From Aurelia coerulea (taxonomy: Eukaryota > Cnidaria > Scyphozoa > Semaeostomeae > Ulmaridae), in the NCBI GenBank assembly GCA_039566865.1, contig CM076948.1, positions 15,387,001 to 15,451,000 of the forward strand: DNA of 64,000 nt, in the 5' to 3' direction. Both the position numbers and the translations under genes were made by a program. The notes beneath the pieces are model-generated. The model saw only the letters and a list, made by a program, of their open reading frames with translations, did not search any database and was not told the origin of the DNA. Positions 33,076-43,690 of this stretch are shown piece by piece (position 1 is the first letter of the stretch; the number at the start of each line of letters is the position of its first letter).

Positions 33076-35417
33076 TCATCTATTTTCTCTATCTTCCGCT
33101 GCCTCAAGAAGGCATAGCTTGTCTATAGGTCGTAAAAGTTCTGATTTGCTTGTCTTCACCTTCACAGAACGAACCAGACCGTCTCTTCCCTTTGTCACCT
33201 CAGTCACTCTTCCCAAAGGCCAAGAACCTCTTGGTAATGATTCATCCATCACCAAAACAATGTCATCGACGGCTAAGTTTCGCTTGACAGTTTGCCATTT
33301 TTGTCTCATCTGCAATATAGGTAAGTACTCTCTCGTCCATCTTCTCCAAAAAATGTCAGCAAGATATTGCACTTGTCTCCATCTCCTTCTTGAATAGCTA
33401 TCAGATTTCACGAAAATGCCAGGTGAAAAACATTCATTTGATTTCAGAAGCAAAAGATGGTTTGGTGTCAGGGCATTGGCATCTTTTGGGTCATCGGACA
33501 CTTTGGTTAATGGTCTTCCATTGATGATCGACTCAATCTCGCAGAAGAGGGTCTGAAGTCCTTCGTCATCCAGCAGCTGCTCTCGAAGAAGTGCCTGCAT
33601 TATCTTTCTTGTTGATCTGATGATTCGTTCCCATACTCCACCCATATGAGAAGCTTTTGGAGGGTTTGGAATCCATTTGATTTCCTGCTGCAGAAAGTGC
33701 TGATGTAGTTTGTCTTTATTCCATTGATCTATTGCTTCCTTGAGTTCACGATTGCCACCAACAAAGTTTGTTCCATTGTCAGATCTCATTTCTTGTGGTC
33801 GACCTCTTCTTGACACGAAGCGTCTTAATGCATGAATGAAGGAATCTGTATCCATACCATGAATTACTTCGATATGAACAGCACGAACTGCCAAACATGT
33901 GAAAAGTACACCATACCTTTTTTCTTGACAACGTCTTCTTTTCACCATGAACGGTCCAAAAACAGTCGTATCCAACATACGTAAACGGAGGCATACCAGG
34001 ATTGACTCGATCTGGTGGTAAATCTGCCATCTTTTGCAGGCCAGGCTTCTGTAATCTCTTCTTGCAATCAAAGCATTCATTGATTATCTTACGAACTGGA
34101 ACTCTTGCCTTCACTATCCAAAATCTTTCCCTGATCAGTGAGAGAACATGCTCAACGCCAGAATGCCCAGACTTGTGATGGTAGTGTCTGACTATCAGAT
34201 TAACAATGTGGTGCTGCTTCGGAAGTATAACGGGATGTTTCGCTTCGTCAGATAATGCTGCATGCTTTAGACGGCCACCAACGCAAAGCAGTTCTCCAAA
34301 CAGCATTGGATCCAGTCTTCGCAAAGAGCTAGATTTGGACACAACAACTCTTGATCTCAGCTTGTTCATTTCATCTTGATATGCTTCTCTTTGCACGTGC
34401 CATAAAATGCATTTTTCAGCTTGTTGTATCTCTTCGACTGTCAGTTGACCAGTGCTAACCAACTGATTCGCTGCATCGCGTATGTTACTTCGCAACCATT
34501 GTTTAAAACGGAGAATCCATGCAACAGCTTTCTTCAGTCGCATCCAGTCAGAAAATTTCAGAAACATTAGAGAAATGATGCTTGCTTCTTTCTCGTCGTT
34601 GACTGCAAATGACCGCACTTTCTTTTTCAGCTCAACGTCATCATCAGGGATTTCATCAATTTCTGGCTTCACTAGCCATGATCTTTCACTCTGCCATAGA
34701 AATGGGGGACCCTGAATCCATCTGGAGCTACTTGACAACTGGTGAGCATGCAAGCCTCTTGAAGCGTCGTCTGCAGGATTCGAAGCCGTGTCGATGTACC
34801 TCCATTGTTCTGGGTCAGAGCCATCATGTATGATTGCCAGCCTGTTTGCAACAAATGTCTGGAATCTTCTGTTTTCATTGTATATGTACCTCAAAACTGC
34901 TTGGCTATCAGTCCAAAAGATTGATTTGTTGATTTCGCAGTCGAGCTCCTTTCTGATCATTTGGTCCAATTTCACTGCCACTGTAGCTGCTGATAACTCA
35001 AGACGTGGAATTGTCATATACTTCAAAGGGGATAGTCGTGACTTTCCAGTTACGAATGCACAGTGAACCGCGCCTTTGTTGTTAGTCATTCTGATGTATG
35101 AGACTGCTCCATAACCTGCTTCAGAAGCATCTGAGAAATGGTGTAGCTCTGTCATGTTTGGTTCACCAAATGTTTCTGGCTTGAAGCATCTGTCAACAGA
35201 AAATTCTTGAAGTGTTTGTAGTTCTGCAAGCCATTGCTTCCAACATTGAAGTTCTTCTTCTGGGGCAGGATCATCCCATGCAAGCTTCTTCCAACATAAC
35301 TGATGTAGAATCCTCTTTGCTCGAAAGATAAACGGTGAGACAAATCCAAGGGGGTCATACACTGATGATACGATGCTCAATATACCTCGTCTTGTGTCTG
35401 GTTTGTCCTTGAAACCA
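33076..35417 (-). pseudogene. BEL2 pol, C-terminal part (RNase H, integrase), frameshifted
   Basis: Minus-strand continuation of BEL2 pol after the inserted element. From about 35417 it reads KDKPDTRRGILSIVSSVYDP, then RNase H-like HHFSDASEAGYGA and FWTDSQAVLRYI, then the integrase finger (HHIVNLIVRHYHH, CFDCKKR). At 33958-33962 a five-base T run in the sense strand, against four in BEL1, shifts the frame just after the first integrase Asp (GYDCF). The rest ([38 protein letters not shown]5641-like tail ending at 33076) is in another frame. The second Asp and the Glu are still recognisable. The break inactivates this copy, or it is a homopolymer sequencing error. Confidence 0.9.
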
Positions 35418-35786
35418 ATGTTGGAGGGGTACTTTGGGGTTTGCGGTATTGCGGTATCGGGGGTAAATTTTGTGCGGTATTGCGGTAATGACGGAAAAAA
35501 CCTGCGGTATTGCGGTATCGAACTTTCACAGCGCGGTATGCGGTATTGTACGAAAATTAAAATCCAAATTTCCTGTAATACCATTTTCCTGTTGAGGAAC
35601 GAAGTATCTTGGAGACGAATTGATATAGAGGAAAGAACAACGAAGGAGAGGGAAGTCCCTTATCTATATCTCTCTCTCTCTGTGCCTGCTCTACCTTGAA
35701 AAAGGTACTTGCAGAGGAGGGCACGCAACATTTTTATCTGAAGAAAAAGATTCAAATATTTGCACGAATTAAAACTTTAAATGTGG

Positions 35787-37150
35787 AAAAATCACCCCTG
35801 CTTTCAAATCAGGCAATGTGACAATGTTGGACAACTGTACGCCTATCACGGTAATTCCTCCTCTATCAAGAGTTATGGAGAAGATCATTTATAATCAACT
35901 GTCCCAGTACCTTGAGTCGAATGGCCTATTGTGCCCACATCAGTTTGGATTTAGACAAAGGAGATCTACGCAACATGCAGTTACCTTACTGTCAGAAAAG
36001 GTTACACCGAAAATTGATAAAGGGCTATGTAGTGGTGCTGTCTATATTGACCTCCGTCAAGCCTTTGACACAGCATGTCATGTAACCTTGCGGGAAAAAT
36101 TACCAGGTGATTTGGAATTACAATGGACAGGTGATTATGTCTTTAATAGAAAACAAACAGTAATTTTTGATAGCACCAGCTCATGCTAAGAAAATGTTAC
36201 ATGTGGTATCCGACAAGGATCCATCCTGGGGCCCCTTCTTTTTAGGCTTGATAATCAACGACATCATTCCATATTCCACTCACTGATGCTGGCATTATAT
36301 TATATGCCGACGATAGTGTTTATTATTGTGCACGAAAGAACTAAAATGAAATAGAACATTTACTTAACAGTGCACTGCAAACAGTTGCAGACTGGTTTAA
36401 TGAAAATAACTTGTTCATTAACTTGAAAAAAGGTAAAACTGAATTTTGCTGTATGGATCACATCAAAAGTTGTCCAAACAGCCAAAGGAGGACATCAAAA
36501 TCTACAATCAAATATTCATGAGACAAAATCATACAAGTACATTGGTGCAGATTTGGATAACCATCTGAACTGACATCAACATTTTGAAAATGTGTACAAA
36601 AAAAGCATCCGCCAGAGTAAGCTTTTATCTCGTATTCGCGAAAAAGTCAGCCGTCATGTAGCAGAATCGATATACATAACAATGATACGATACGGCCACT
36701 ACTGTTGTACTGTTACCCACTACAGCTTTTTTATATTTTTTTTTTATTAATTCATATTTTTACACGATATCCCATCAGTACAAAATTAAACTACAAAAGT
36801 TACAAGTTTGTTTTAAATGAAAAATGAAAAACAAAATTTAAAATTTGGTATTAGCTAGGATTGGGTCCAGGCTGAGATCTGATCTTCCAGGGAGTCGTGT
36901 TTTAGTTAGGGTTTACTGAGCTCTTTAAATGCGTTTTCAATTTTCTTTTAAACTGATAGAGCGAGGGGATTTCCCTTACCCTACTTTCCCTACCGCAAAG
37001 AACAGTAAACAAGCTACAGTATATACAAAATAGAGCAGCCAGAATTTTCAACCCAAGAGCAAAGATAACGTCATGGGACAACAAAGACCTGAATGGTTAC
37101 TTCAAAAGATCTCAGCATGACATTAACTTTCTTGTGTTGTTCTACCGAAA
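35787..37150 (+). pseudogene. Degraded LINE reverse transcriptase inside the 6-bp-TSD element
   Basis: Plus-strand RT remnants in several frames: VIPPLSRVMEKIIYNQLSQY, HQFGFRQRRSTQHA and YIDLRQAFDT (frame to 36189), then GIRQGSILGPLLF, LYADDSVYY and DWFNENNLFINLKKG, and after an insertion at about 36727-36985 the tail LQYIQNRAARIFN. Many stops and frameshifts show it is old. It is a different family from the LINE at 26-28 kb. Confidence 0.75.
36727..36985 (-). mobile_element. LINE 3'-end fragment inserted in the degraded LINE
   Basis: On the minus strand a short coding tail REIPSLYQFKRKLKTHLK ends with a stop near 36914. It is followed by an A-rich 3' region (a T run on the plus strand at 36730-36745). 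It separates two parts of the plus-strand LINE and is therefore a later 5'-truncated insertion. Confidence 0.65.
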
Positions 37151-37901
37151 ATGCGCACATTTTCAACCGACGAAATATCCATCATCTTGCTATATAAATA
37201 GAAACTAAAACCATCGAAGTCTTTGTAGATGTCCAAGAAGAACGTATTTGACTCTGATAAATTCTTATCCTTTAATTGTACATTAAACTTTTTTCATTTT
37301 ATTCTACTTTTTTGCCTTAATTTCAACTACAACGATTGTCAATAGGTACGATTACAGGTCCTGGAATGATAACAGATAGTTTTATGCTGAACAAGTCAAC
37401 CTGTCAAAATATTAGTTATCATTATTATCATTATAATTACTTTTTGTTTTGAAAATTTTCTATTCGAACCATGTTGCTTTCGAATACATTTGCACCTTTG
37501 ACCCGGATATTAACAGTACCACTAAAGGGAAAACAGTTTAGGTCAATGATACGACTATGATATAAGATCTGTTCTATATATTCATAATTTCTGCCGTCAA
37601 TGCAGTTTTACTAAAAGCACATCGATGAAATTTTTCCCCATCGTTCTCACATCCCTATTTTGTCTGTAAAACATCTAACTACGATCTAATAGATCAGACT
37701 ACAAATTTTGATGGAGGAAGGTGGATTTAGGTGGCAATCAAACTGCTACAGACCGGTGTACTGTATGAATAGCATTGTTTTTAGTTTTCTAGCGTTTGCG
37801 GTATTTTGCTATTTTTTAGTGCGGTATTGCGGTATTTGGTGTCTTTTTCGTGCGGTATTGCGGTATTGGGACCCCCCCCCCCCGAAGTACCCCTCATGTT
37901 G

Positions 37902-39547
37902 TATTGAAATTTATCTTTTTCTGTATTCCATTGGAGACCCAAGGCTCTTTCAGTTGGGAGCGTGTCCTTTTCAAAATCCACGTTCTTCAGTTCCTTTGAT
38001 AACTCAGAGTCTGGAATGGCCTCCAATACTTCTCGCTTGTTACTTGTCCACTTCGTCAGATGGAATCCTCCATGAGATAGCAGCTCAGTAACTTCTTTGT
38101 ACATTTTGATTGCAGATTGTGTATCCTTGACTGACTTCAACAGGTCATCCACGTAGAAATTTCTGCGCACAGTTTCAGTGACTTCAAAGGCATATCGGTC
38201 TGCATTGTCGACAGCTGTCTTCCTCAGAGCATAGCTTGCACAGCATGGCGACCATACACCACCAAACAAATGGACAAGCATCTGATACTCTTCTGGATCT
38301 TTGCTTAAATCACCATGGGGAAACCAAAGGAAGCGCAATGCATCAACATCATTTGGGTGAACACGTACCTGATGGAACATGGATTCAACATCTGCCATCA
38401 GTGCCACTGATTCTTGACGGAATCGGAGTAAAACGCCAACAAGTGAATTCGTGAAGTCAGGGCCTTGCAGTACATTGTCATTGAGTGATTTCCCACGGTA
38501 TGTTGCTGCACAGTCGAAAACTATTCTGACTTTCCCGGGCTTCTTCGGATTGAGCACATTGTGATGTGGTAGATACCATACCGCTGCATCATTTCTACTG
38601 ATCTGATCTTGAGGAACCTTTCTTGCGTGGTCTTTCACCATGAGATCATCAATAAAGTTGGTATACTTCTCACAAAGGCCAACATCCCTTGACAACTTCC
38701 TCTTCAGGTGTTTCAGTCTGTGTTCCGCCACTGATTTGTTGTTTGGCAGACATGGTTGGATGTCTCTCCACGGTATAGCAAGTTCATAATGCCCATCAAC
38801 AAGTTTGGCTGTGTCATCGAGTACTGCTAGTGCCTTCTTATCTTCCATCGACATCGCTTTGCAGTTGTTGTCAGCAGTTGATTCACAAAAGTCACGATTG
38901 ATATACTGCTTGAATTGTTTCTCTAACGTGTCATCATTTTCGCAGGAAGAAATGAGATAGCATTGCTTACGGTTTTTACCATATCTCCAAAGTGGTCCAT
39001 TAAGCGTCCAACCGAATTTCGTCTTCACTGCATAAGGTCCACCATTTTGTGCTCTTCTAATCTCTTCTGGTTGCAACGCCTCTGGCACATCCACACCAAT
39101 AAGGAGACCAACATCTTGATTCGCAAGTGCCCTTGGGACTGTTACACCATGCAGGTAGGGCCAATTGTCAACATCATCTTGCTTTGTGATTGATTCCAAT
39201 GACACATTCAGTTTCTTCACAGAGAAGGCATTTTGGACTTCAATCATGACATTCTCGTCCAGATCCATGACATCCAAGTTGACCATGACACATTCATGTT
39301 GCTCTTCATTGTTAACTGTAGCCAAAGACATTTTGCATCGTTTTCCAGAGATTCCAAGCTTCTTCAAGATGTCCTCTGTGCAGAATGAAGCAGTTGAGCC
39401 AGTATCTAGCATAGCATATGTACATATCACCTTGCTCTGTCCATTTCCTTTGATCTTTACTGGCACAATTGTCAATCCTTTGCTACATCCGGCCCCAGTG
39501 TGCATATTCGATCCAACAAACTGACTTTGATTTGTTCTTCTGGACTG
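37902..39547 (-). pseudogene. BEL2 protease and reverse transcriptase part of pol
   Basis: Continues in the same frame directly after the UAG that ends gag. It shows the aspartic protease motif MLDTGSTASFC (about 39380-39415), the DUF1758 region with LLIGVDVPEALQPEE, and RT blocks KVRIVFDCAA, LMADVESMFHQVRV, FGGVWSPCCASYALR and catalytic YVDD (38143-38154). Coding then runs into the element at 37895 and resumes at 35417. The first ATG in this frame is at 39505, but the conserved start lies upstream, so expression in an intact relative would need either readthrough of the UAG or a separate start. Sequence is close to BEL1 throughout. This copy is broken by the insertion. Confidence 0.9.
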
Positions 39548-39550
39548 CTA
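39548..39550 (-). other. In-frame UAG between BEL2 Gag and protease
   Basis: The sense strand reads GAT-CAG-TAG-CAG-TCC, and the frame stays open on both sides. A UAG followed by CAR is the core of the best-known leaky-stop context (tobamovirus type, UAG-CAR-YYA). BEL1 has no stop here. It may be programmed readthrough or a simple nonsense mutation. Confidence 0.6.
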
Positions 39551-42500
39551 CTGATCTGTAGCTGCTCCAGATATTGTTGTCTCTCGACGTTTCTTCTCGA
39601 AAGCCATAACTGCTTCATGTAACGATGTCATGTGTTTTCTTCTCAAAGGACAACCAGGCACTTTGCATTCGTTTCGACGCTTGCAGCCAGCTGAGAAGTG
39701 ACTCGAAGACAAACAGTTGTCACACAGTTTGCGAGAACGAATTAATTGGAGTTGTTCCACGCCAGTTTTGCCTTTGAAATCTTCACATACTTCTAGTTTA
39801 TGCTTGCCTTCACAAAGATAGCATCTTGCATTGCCTTCATTGTCATTTGGTTTCTGGTCAGCATTTGTCTGGATGTTGAAGTTCACGTGCCTGCTGTGGC
39901 TTGACTTATCAGCAACATGTCCAGGTCGTCTCATGCGTTTGTCCCTTGTTGCCTGCTTACTGCCATCCCTTTCCATGAGTGCACCAAATACAGGGTCGTT
40001 CTTTTCAACAGCTACCATTCTCACCAATTTTCTAACATCTTCGATGTTTGGGTTGTGTCCACGCTCTCGGAATTCATAAACCCTTGATTGCCAGCGAGAT
40101 TTGACGAAAGCAGGACATCTCTCCAGAATCTTCACTAAGCAGTCTTCATTGTTGACTTGATCCAGTCTCCCTGTTGCCTTGAGTGTAAGTTCACAATTGT
40201 GTAAATCATCTGCCAGATCAATTAATGCTTCTCGATCACCAGGTTTTATCATTGGTCCATTCGTCACTTTGCATATCCAAGAATTAGTCACTTTGTACAC
40301 ATTTCCAAATCTTTCTGCCAGCAACTTCTTGGCCTCCTTGTATCCTTCTGATGGGCTCAGCAAAATGCAATTTTCTATCACCTTCTTTGACTTTCCAGTA
40401 CAGTATTGAATGAGAAGTTGAAGCTGCCTGCTAGAATCACAAAGATCTTTTTCCACATTATTTTCAAAGGATTTTATGAAAGAGAAATATTTTAAAGGAT
40501 CACCATCAAATGTCATCAGTTCAGATTTTGGTAGCAATGTTGCAGCAGCTAATTTACGCATAGTTTCAAGATATTCAATACCTGAGTCATTTATTTCATT
40601 TTGCATGGAGATGCTTTCTTCTGGGGAAACATTCATGTCATAGTGCTGCAGGGATTCTTGTTGCATGCAAGGAAATGGTAACTGTGAAGGAGCACCAACA
40701 ACATGATCTTGTTCACCACTGCGCGACACACCAGGCATTTGCAAATGTGAAGGAGTGGACTGGACATGGGGATTCAATGGCTCACCAAAGGACTGACACA
40801 CTGACAACTGAGGAGGAGCACCAATCACATGACCTTGAATGCCACTGCGTGAGATGACACTGCGCGACACACCAGGCATGGCCAACTGTGGAGGAGCGGA
40901 CTGGAAATGGGAATTCAGTGGCTCACCAAAGGACTGACTCATTGACAACTGAGGAGGAGCACCAATCACATGAGGTTGAACGCCACTGCGTGAGATGACA
41001 CTGCGCGACACACCAGGCATTTGCAGCTGTGGAGGAGCGGACTGGACATTGGGATTCAATGGCTCACCAAAGGACTGACTCACTGACAACTGAGGAGGAG
41101 CACCAATCACATGACCTTGAACGCCACTGCGTGAGATGACACTGTGCGACGCACCAGGCATCTGCAACTGTGGAGGAGCGGACTGGACATGGGGATTCAC
41201 TGGCTCACCAAAGGACTGACTCACTGACAACTGAGGAGGAGCACCAATCACATGACCTTGAATGCCACTGCGTGAGATGACACTGCGCGACACACCAGGC
41301 ATCTGCAACTGTGGAGGAGCGGACTGGACATGGGGATTCACTGGCTCACCAAAGGACTGACTCACTGACAACTGAGGAGGAGCACCAATCACATGACCTT
41401 GAACGCCACTGCGTGAGATGACACTGCGCGACACACCAGGCATCTGCAACTGTGGAGGAGCGGACTGGACATGGGGATTCACTGGCTCACCAAAGGACTG
41501 ACTCACTGACAACTGAGGAGGAGCACCAATCACATGACCTTGAACGCCACTGCGTGAGATGACACTGTGCGACGTACCAGGCATCTGCAACTGTGGAGGA
41601 GCGGACTGGACATGGGGATTCACTGGCTCACCAAAGGACTGACTCACTGACAACTGAGGAGGAGCACCAATCACATGACCTTGAACGCCACTGCGTGAGA
41701 TGACACTGCGCGACACACCAGGCATCTGCAACTGTGGAGGAGCGGACTGGACATGGGGATTCACTGGCTCACCAAAGGACTGACTCACTGACAACTGAGG
41801 AGGAGCACCAATCACATGACCTTGAATGCCACTGCGTGAGATGACACTGCGCGACACACCAGGCATCTGCAACTGTGGAGGAGCGGACTGGACATGGGGA
41901 TTCACTGGCTCACCAAAGGACTGACTCACTGACAACTGAGGAGGAGCACCAATCACATGACCTTGAATGCCACTGCGTGAGATGACACTGCGCGACACAC
42001 CAGGCATCTGCAACTGTGGAGGAGCGGACTGGACATGGGGATTCACTGGCTCACCAAAGGACTGACTCACTGACAACTGAGGAGAAGCACCAATCACATG
42101 ACCTTGAACGCCACTGCGTGAGGTGACACTGCGCGACACACCAGGCATCTGCAACTGTGGAGGAGCGGACTGGACATGGGGATTCACTGGCTCACCAAAG
42201 GACTGACTTATTGACAACTGAGGAGGAGCACCAATCACATGACCTTGAACGCCACTGCGTGAGATGACACTGCGCGACACACCAGGCATGGGCAATTGTG
42301 GAGGAGCGGAGTGTACATGGGGGTTCACTTGTCCACGTCCAACATACGGAGTTGCAGACTGAGCATGTGATATCACGGTCTCAAAATCATTGCAAACTTC
42401 ATCCTCTGCTTCAAGTTTCCTCAACTTTATCTCCATTTCCAAATCCTCTCTTTGTTGTTGCAACTGTATCTCTCGATTTGCAAGTGACTGTTTCATCTTC

Positions 42501-43066
42501 AAAAATGATGCCTCTGCCATCAACGATGCCCTTCTTGTAGCATTTGTCAGTCGTGGTTCCTGTAGAAGTCGCTCACTGGAACGCATCGATGATCTAGAAG
42601 ACTTACAAGAATCATTAGTAGAATGAATTTGGCTTACCGAGTCTTCAGGGGTAATATCATGCTCTCTGTCTGCTTGATCAGGCTGCTGAATTTGCTCAAA
42701 ACGTAGGGCTATACGGTCTTTCATCGCCATAAATCTCACTTCGGCTTCGTGAAAATATGCACGGCTTTCATCCAAATCGTCTTCTTCGACAAGAGAATCA
42801 CGATAGAGCTCACATGCACGACAGAATTCGTCAAAGGCTGTTTTCAAGTTGATTTCACTCGTGATCACTTCAGAGAGGGACGATTCGGCCAGCATGGTTT
42901 CTGCCACTCGGTTCAGTGCTCTCGTAAACCCACGCTTCGCATTTGCTCTCGTCTGTTTCAGCCTTCTTCGTTCTTCGGCATCTATTCGTCTTCTGTAACG
43001 GGACTCTGAATCTGACATCACCAAATACTCATCTGATATTCCAAAGTTTTCTTGCTCATCCATCAT
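39548..43066 (-). CDS. BEL2 Gag
   Basis: 1172 codons from ATGATG at 43066 to TAG (39548-39550). Residues about 1-210 form the charged, helical N-terminal Gag region homologous to BEL1 (RRRLKQTRANAKRGFTRALN). Residues about 250-783 are eleven copies of a 47-residue Pro/Gln/Ser-rich repeat. Residues about 849-990 are DUF1759 (MTFDGDPLKYFSFIKSFENN). Two Cys/His knuckle blocks follow near 1080-1150 (CYLCEGKHKLEVC; CDNC). It would form the particle shell and bind RNA in the family's replication cycle. No frameshift is seen in gag, so selection or a recent insertion has kept it open. The LTR lies 16 bp upstream of the start. Confidence 0.92.
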   Translation of the reverse strand: MMDEQENFGISDEYLVMSDSESRYRRRIDAEERRRLKQTRANAKRGFTRALNRVAETMLAESSLSEVITSEINLKTAFDEFCRACELYRDSLVEEDDLDESRAYFHEAEVRFMAMKDRIALRFEQIQQPDQADREHDITPEDSVSQIHSTNDSCKSSRSSMRSSERLLQEPRLTNATRRASLMAEASFLKMKQSLANREIQLQQQREDLEMEIKLRKLEAEDEVCNDFETVISHAQSATPYVGRGQVNPHVHSAPPQLPMPGVSRSVISRSGVQGHVIGAPPQLSISQSFGEPVNPHVQSAPPQLQMPGVSRSVTSRSGVQGHVIGASPQLSVSQSFGEPVNPHVQSAPPQLQMPGVSRSVISRSGIQGHVIGAPPQLSVSQSFGEPVNPHVQSAPPQLQMPGVSRSVISRSGIQGHVIGAPPQLSVSQSFGEPVNPHVQSAPPQLQMPGVSRSVISRSGVQGHVIGAPPQLSVSQSFGEPVNPHVQSAPPQLQMPGTSHSVISRSGVQGHVIGAPPQLSVSQSFGEPVNPHVQSAPPQLQMPGVSRSVISRSGVQGHVIGAPPQLSVSQSFGEPVNPHVQSAPPQLQMPGVSRSVISRSGIQGHVIGAPPQLSVSQSFGEPVNPHVQSAPPQLQMPGASHSVISRSGVQGHVIGAPPQLSVSQSFGEPLNPNVQSAPPQLQMPGVSRSVISRSGVQPHVIGAPPQLSMSQSFGEPLNSHFQSAPPQLAMPGVSRSVISRSGIQGHVIGAPPQLSVCQSFGEPLNPHVQSTPSHLQMPGVSRSGEQDHVVGAPSQLPFPCMQQESLQHYDMNVSPEESISMQNEINDSGIEYLETMRKLAAATLLPKSELMTFDGDPLKYFSFIKSFENNVEKDLCDSSRQLQLLIQYCTGKSKKVIENCILLSPSEGYKEAKKLLAERFGNVYKVTNSWICKVTNGPMIKPGDREALIDLADDLHNCELTLKATGRLDQVNNEDCLVKILERCPAFVKSRWQSRVYEFRERGHNPNIEDVRKLVRMVAVEKNDPVFGALMERDGSKQATRDKRMRRPGHVADKSSHSRHVNFNIQTNADQKPNDNEGNARCYLCEGKHKLEVCEDFKGKTGVEQLQLIRSRKLCDNCLSSSHFSAGCKRRNECKVPGCPLRRKHMTSLHEAVMAFEKKRRETTISGAATDQ
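40722..42320 (-). repeat. 141-bp tandem repeat in BEL2 gag (11 copies plus partial units)
   Basis: GGCTCACCAAAGGACTGA recurs every 141 bp from about 40780 to 42190. Each unit encodes 47 residues with the blocks SRSVISRSGVQGHVIGAPPQ and SQSFGEP, then VQSAPPQLQMPG. Central copies are nearly identical and edge copies are more diverged. Confidence 0.95.
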
Positions 43067-43082
43067 GAAAGTTTCAAACTGA

Positions 43083-43690
43083 TGTAGCCACGAATCTCAA
43101 AAGCATCGCTACAGGGGAATTTTCCAACTCACATCCAAAGCCCAAAACCCAAGAACCAAAGCAATAATAACCACTGGCTTTAGGCTTAAAATGATGCGGT
43201 TTGCTACAATAAATTAAACTCAAATCAACTTCAAATAGACCAAATATACGCATAAACGAAGCATAATCAAAACGAATAAGAAACTAACGAATAATGCATA
43301 CACAAGGAATAACGAAGAATACAGAATACGAAGAAATTAATACAGTAAACAGGGTCAATTATACTTACAAACTTTATTTCCTCGTAGCTATAAAGGCTCA
43401 GCAAAATCCAAAGCAAATGCCACTGCGTGCTGCCAAAGTTTCTTCGTGTCCCGGTCTTCTATCATGTTCACCTTCACTGTCTCTAGAAGCCCCGAAAGCA
43501 AGGCACGCTTCGCTTTTATAGCTACGAGCATCGAACCGAGGCTTACAACTACACGACGTGTCACTATATTACTGAACCAAATGAACAAAACCACTATACG
43601 ACGTAAACAACTTAACAGATGAAAAACAACCAAATTTAATACACAGGGGACAACAGGTCCCGTGTCCCTAGAGTACATTTGTGCGTCACA
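43083..43690 (-). repeat. BEL2 5' LTR
   Basis: 608 bp abutting satellite array B on the right. The candidate TATA box is TATAAAAG on the minus strand (about 43513-43520), in the context CTCGTAGC shared with BEL1. Confidence 0.93.

Larger units (their letters stand above)
35424..37895. mobile_element. Unclassified TIR element with 6-bp duplication inside BEL2 pol
   Basis: 2472 bp with inverted ends GAGGGGTACTTTGGGG and CCCCGAAGTACCCCTC, flanked by ATGTTG (35418-35423 and 37896-37901). Taking it out leaves BEL2 pol continuous. Just inside both ends are direct, not inverted, copies of GCGGTATTGCGGTAT (about 35442, 35484, 35506 on the left; 37822 and 37852 on the right). A C run lies next to the right end. 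The only coding remnants inside are broken LINE fragments. A 6-bp duplication is uncommon among cut-and-paste families; I do not assign a superfamily. Confidence 0.8.
32400..43690 (-). mobile_element. Second BEL/Pao retrotransposon (BEL2), minus strand, interrupted
   Basis: Two 608-bp LTRs (32400-33007 and 43083-43690) enclose gag and pol read from right to left. The LTRs differ at about four positions. The interior carries a 2472-bp foreign insertion (35424-37895), an in-frame UAG between Gag and protease, and a frameshift in integrase. Outer flanks differ: GGCAT on the left inside a LINE, AAATA on the right inside satellite, so no target-site duplication joins the two ends. The domain order equals BEL1 but the LTR sequence is different, making it a distinct family. 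Confidence 0.92.
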
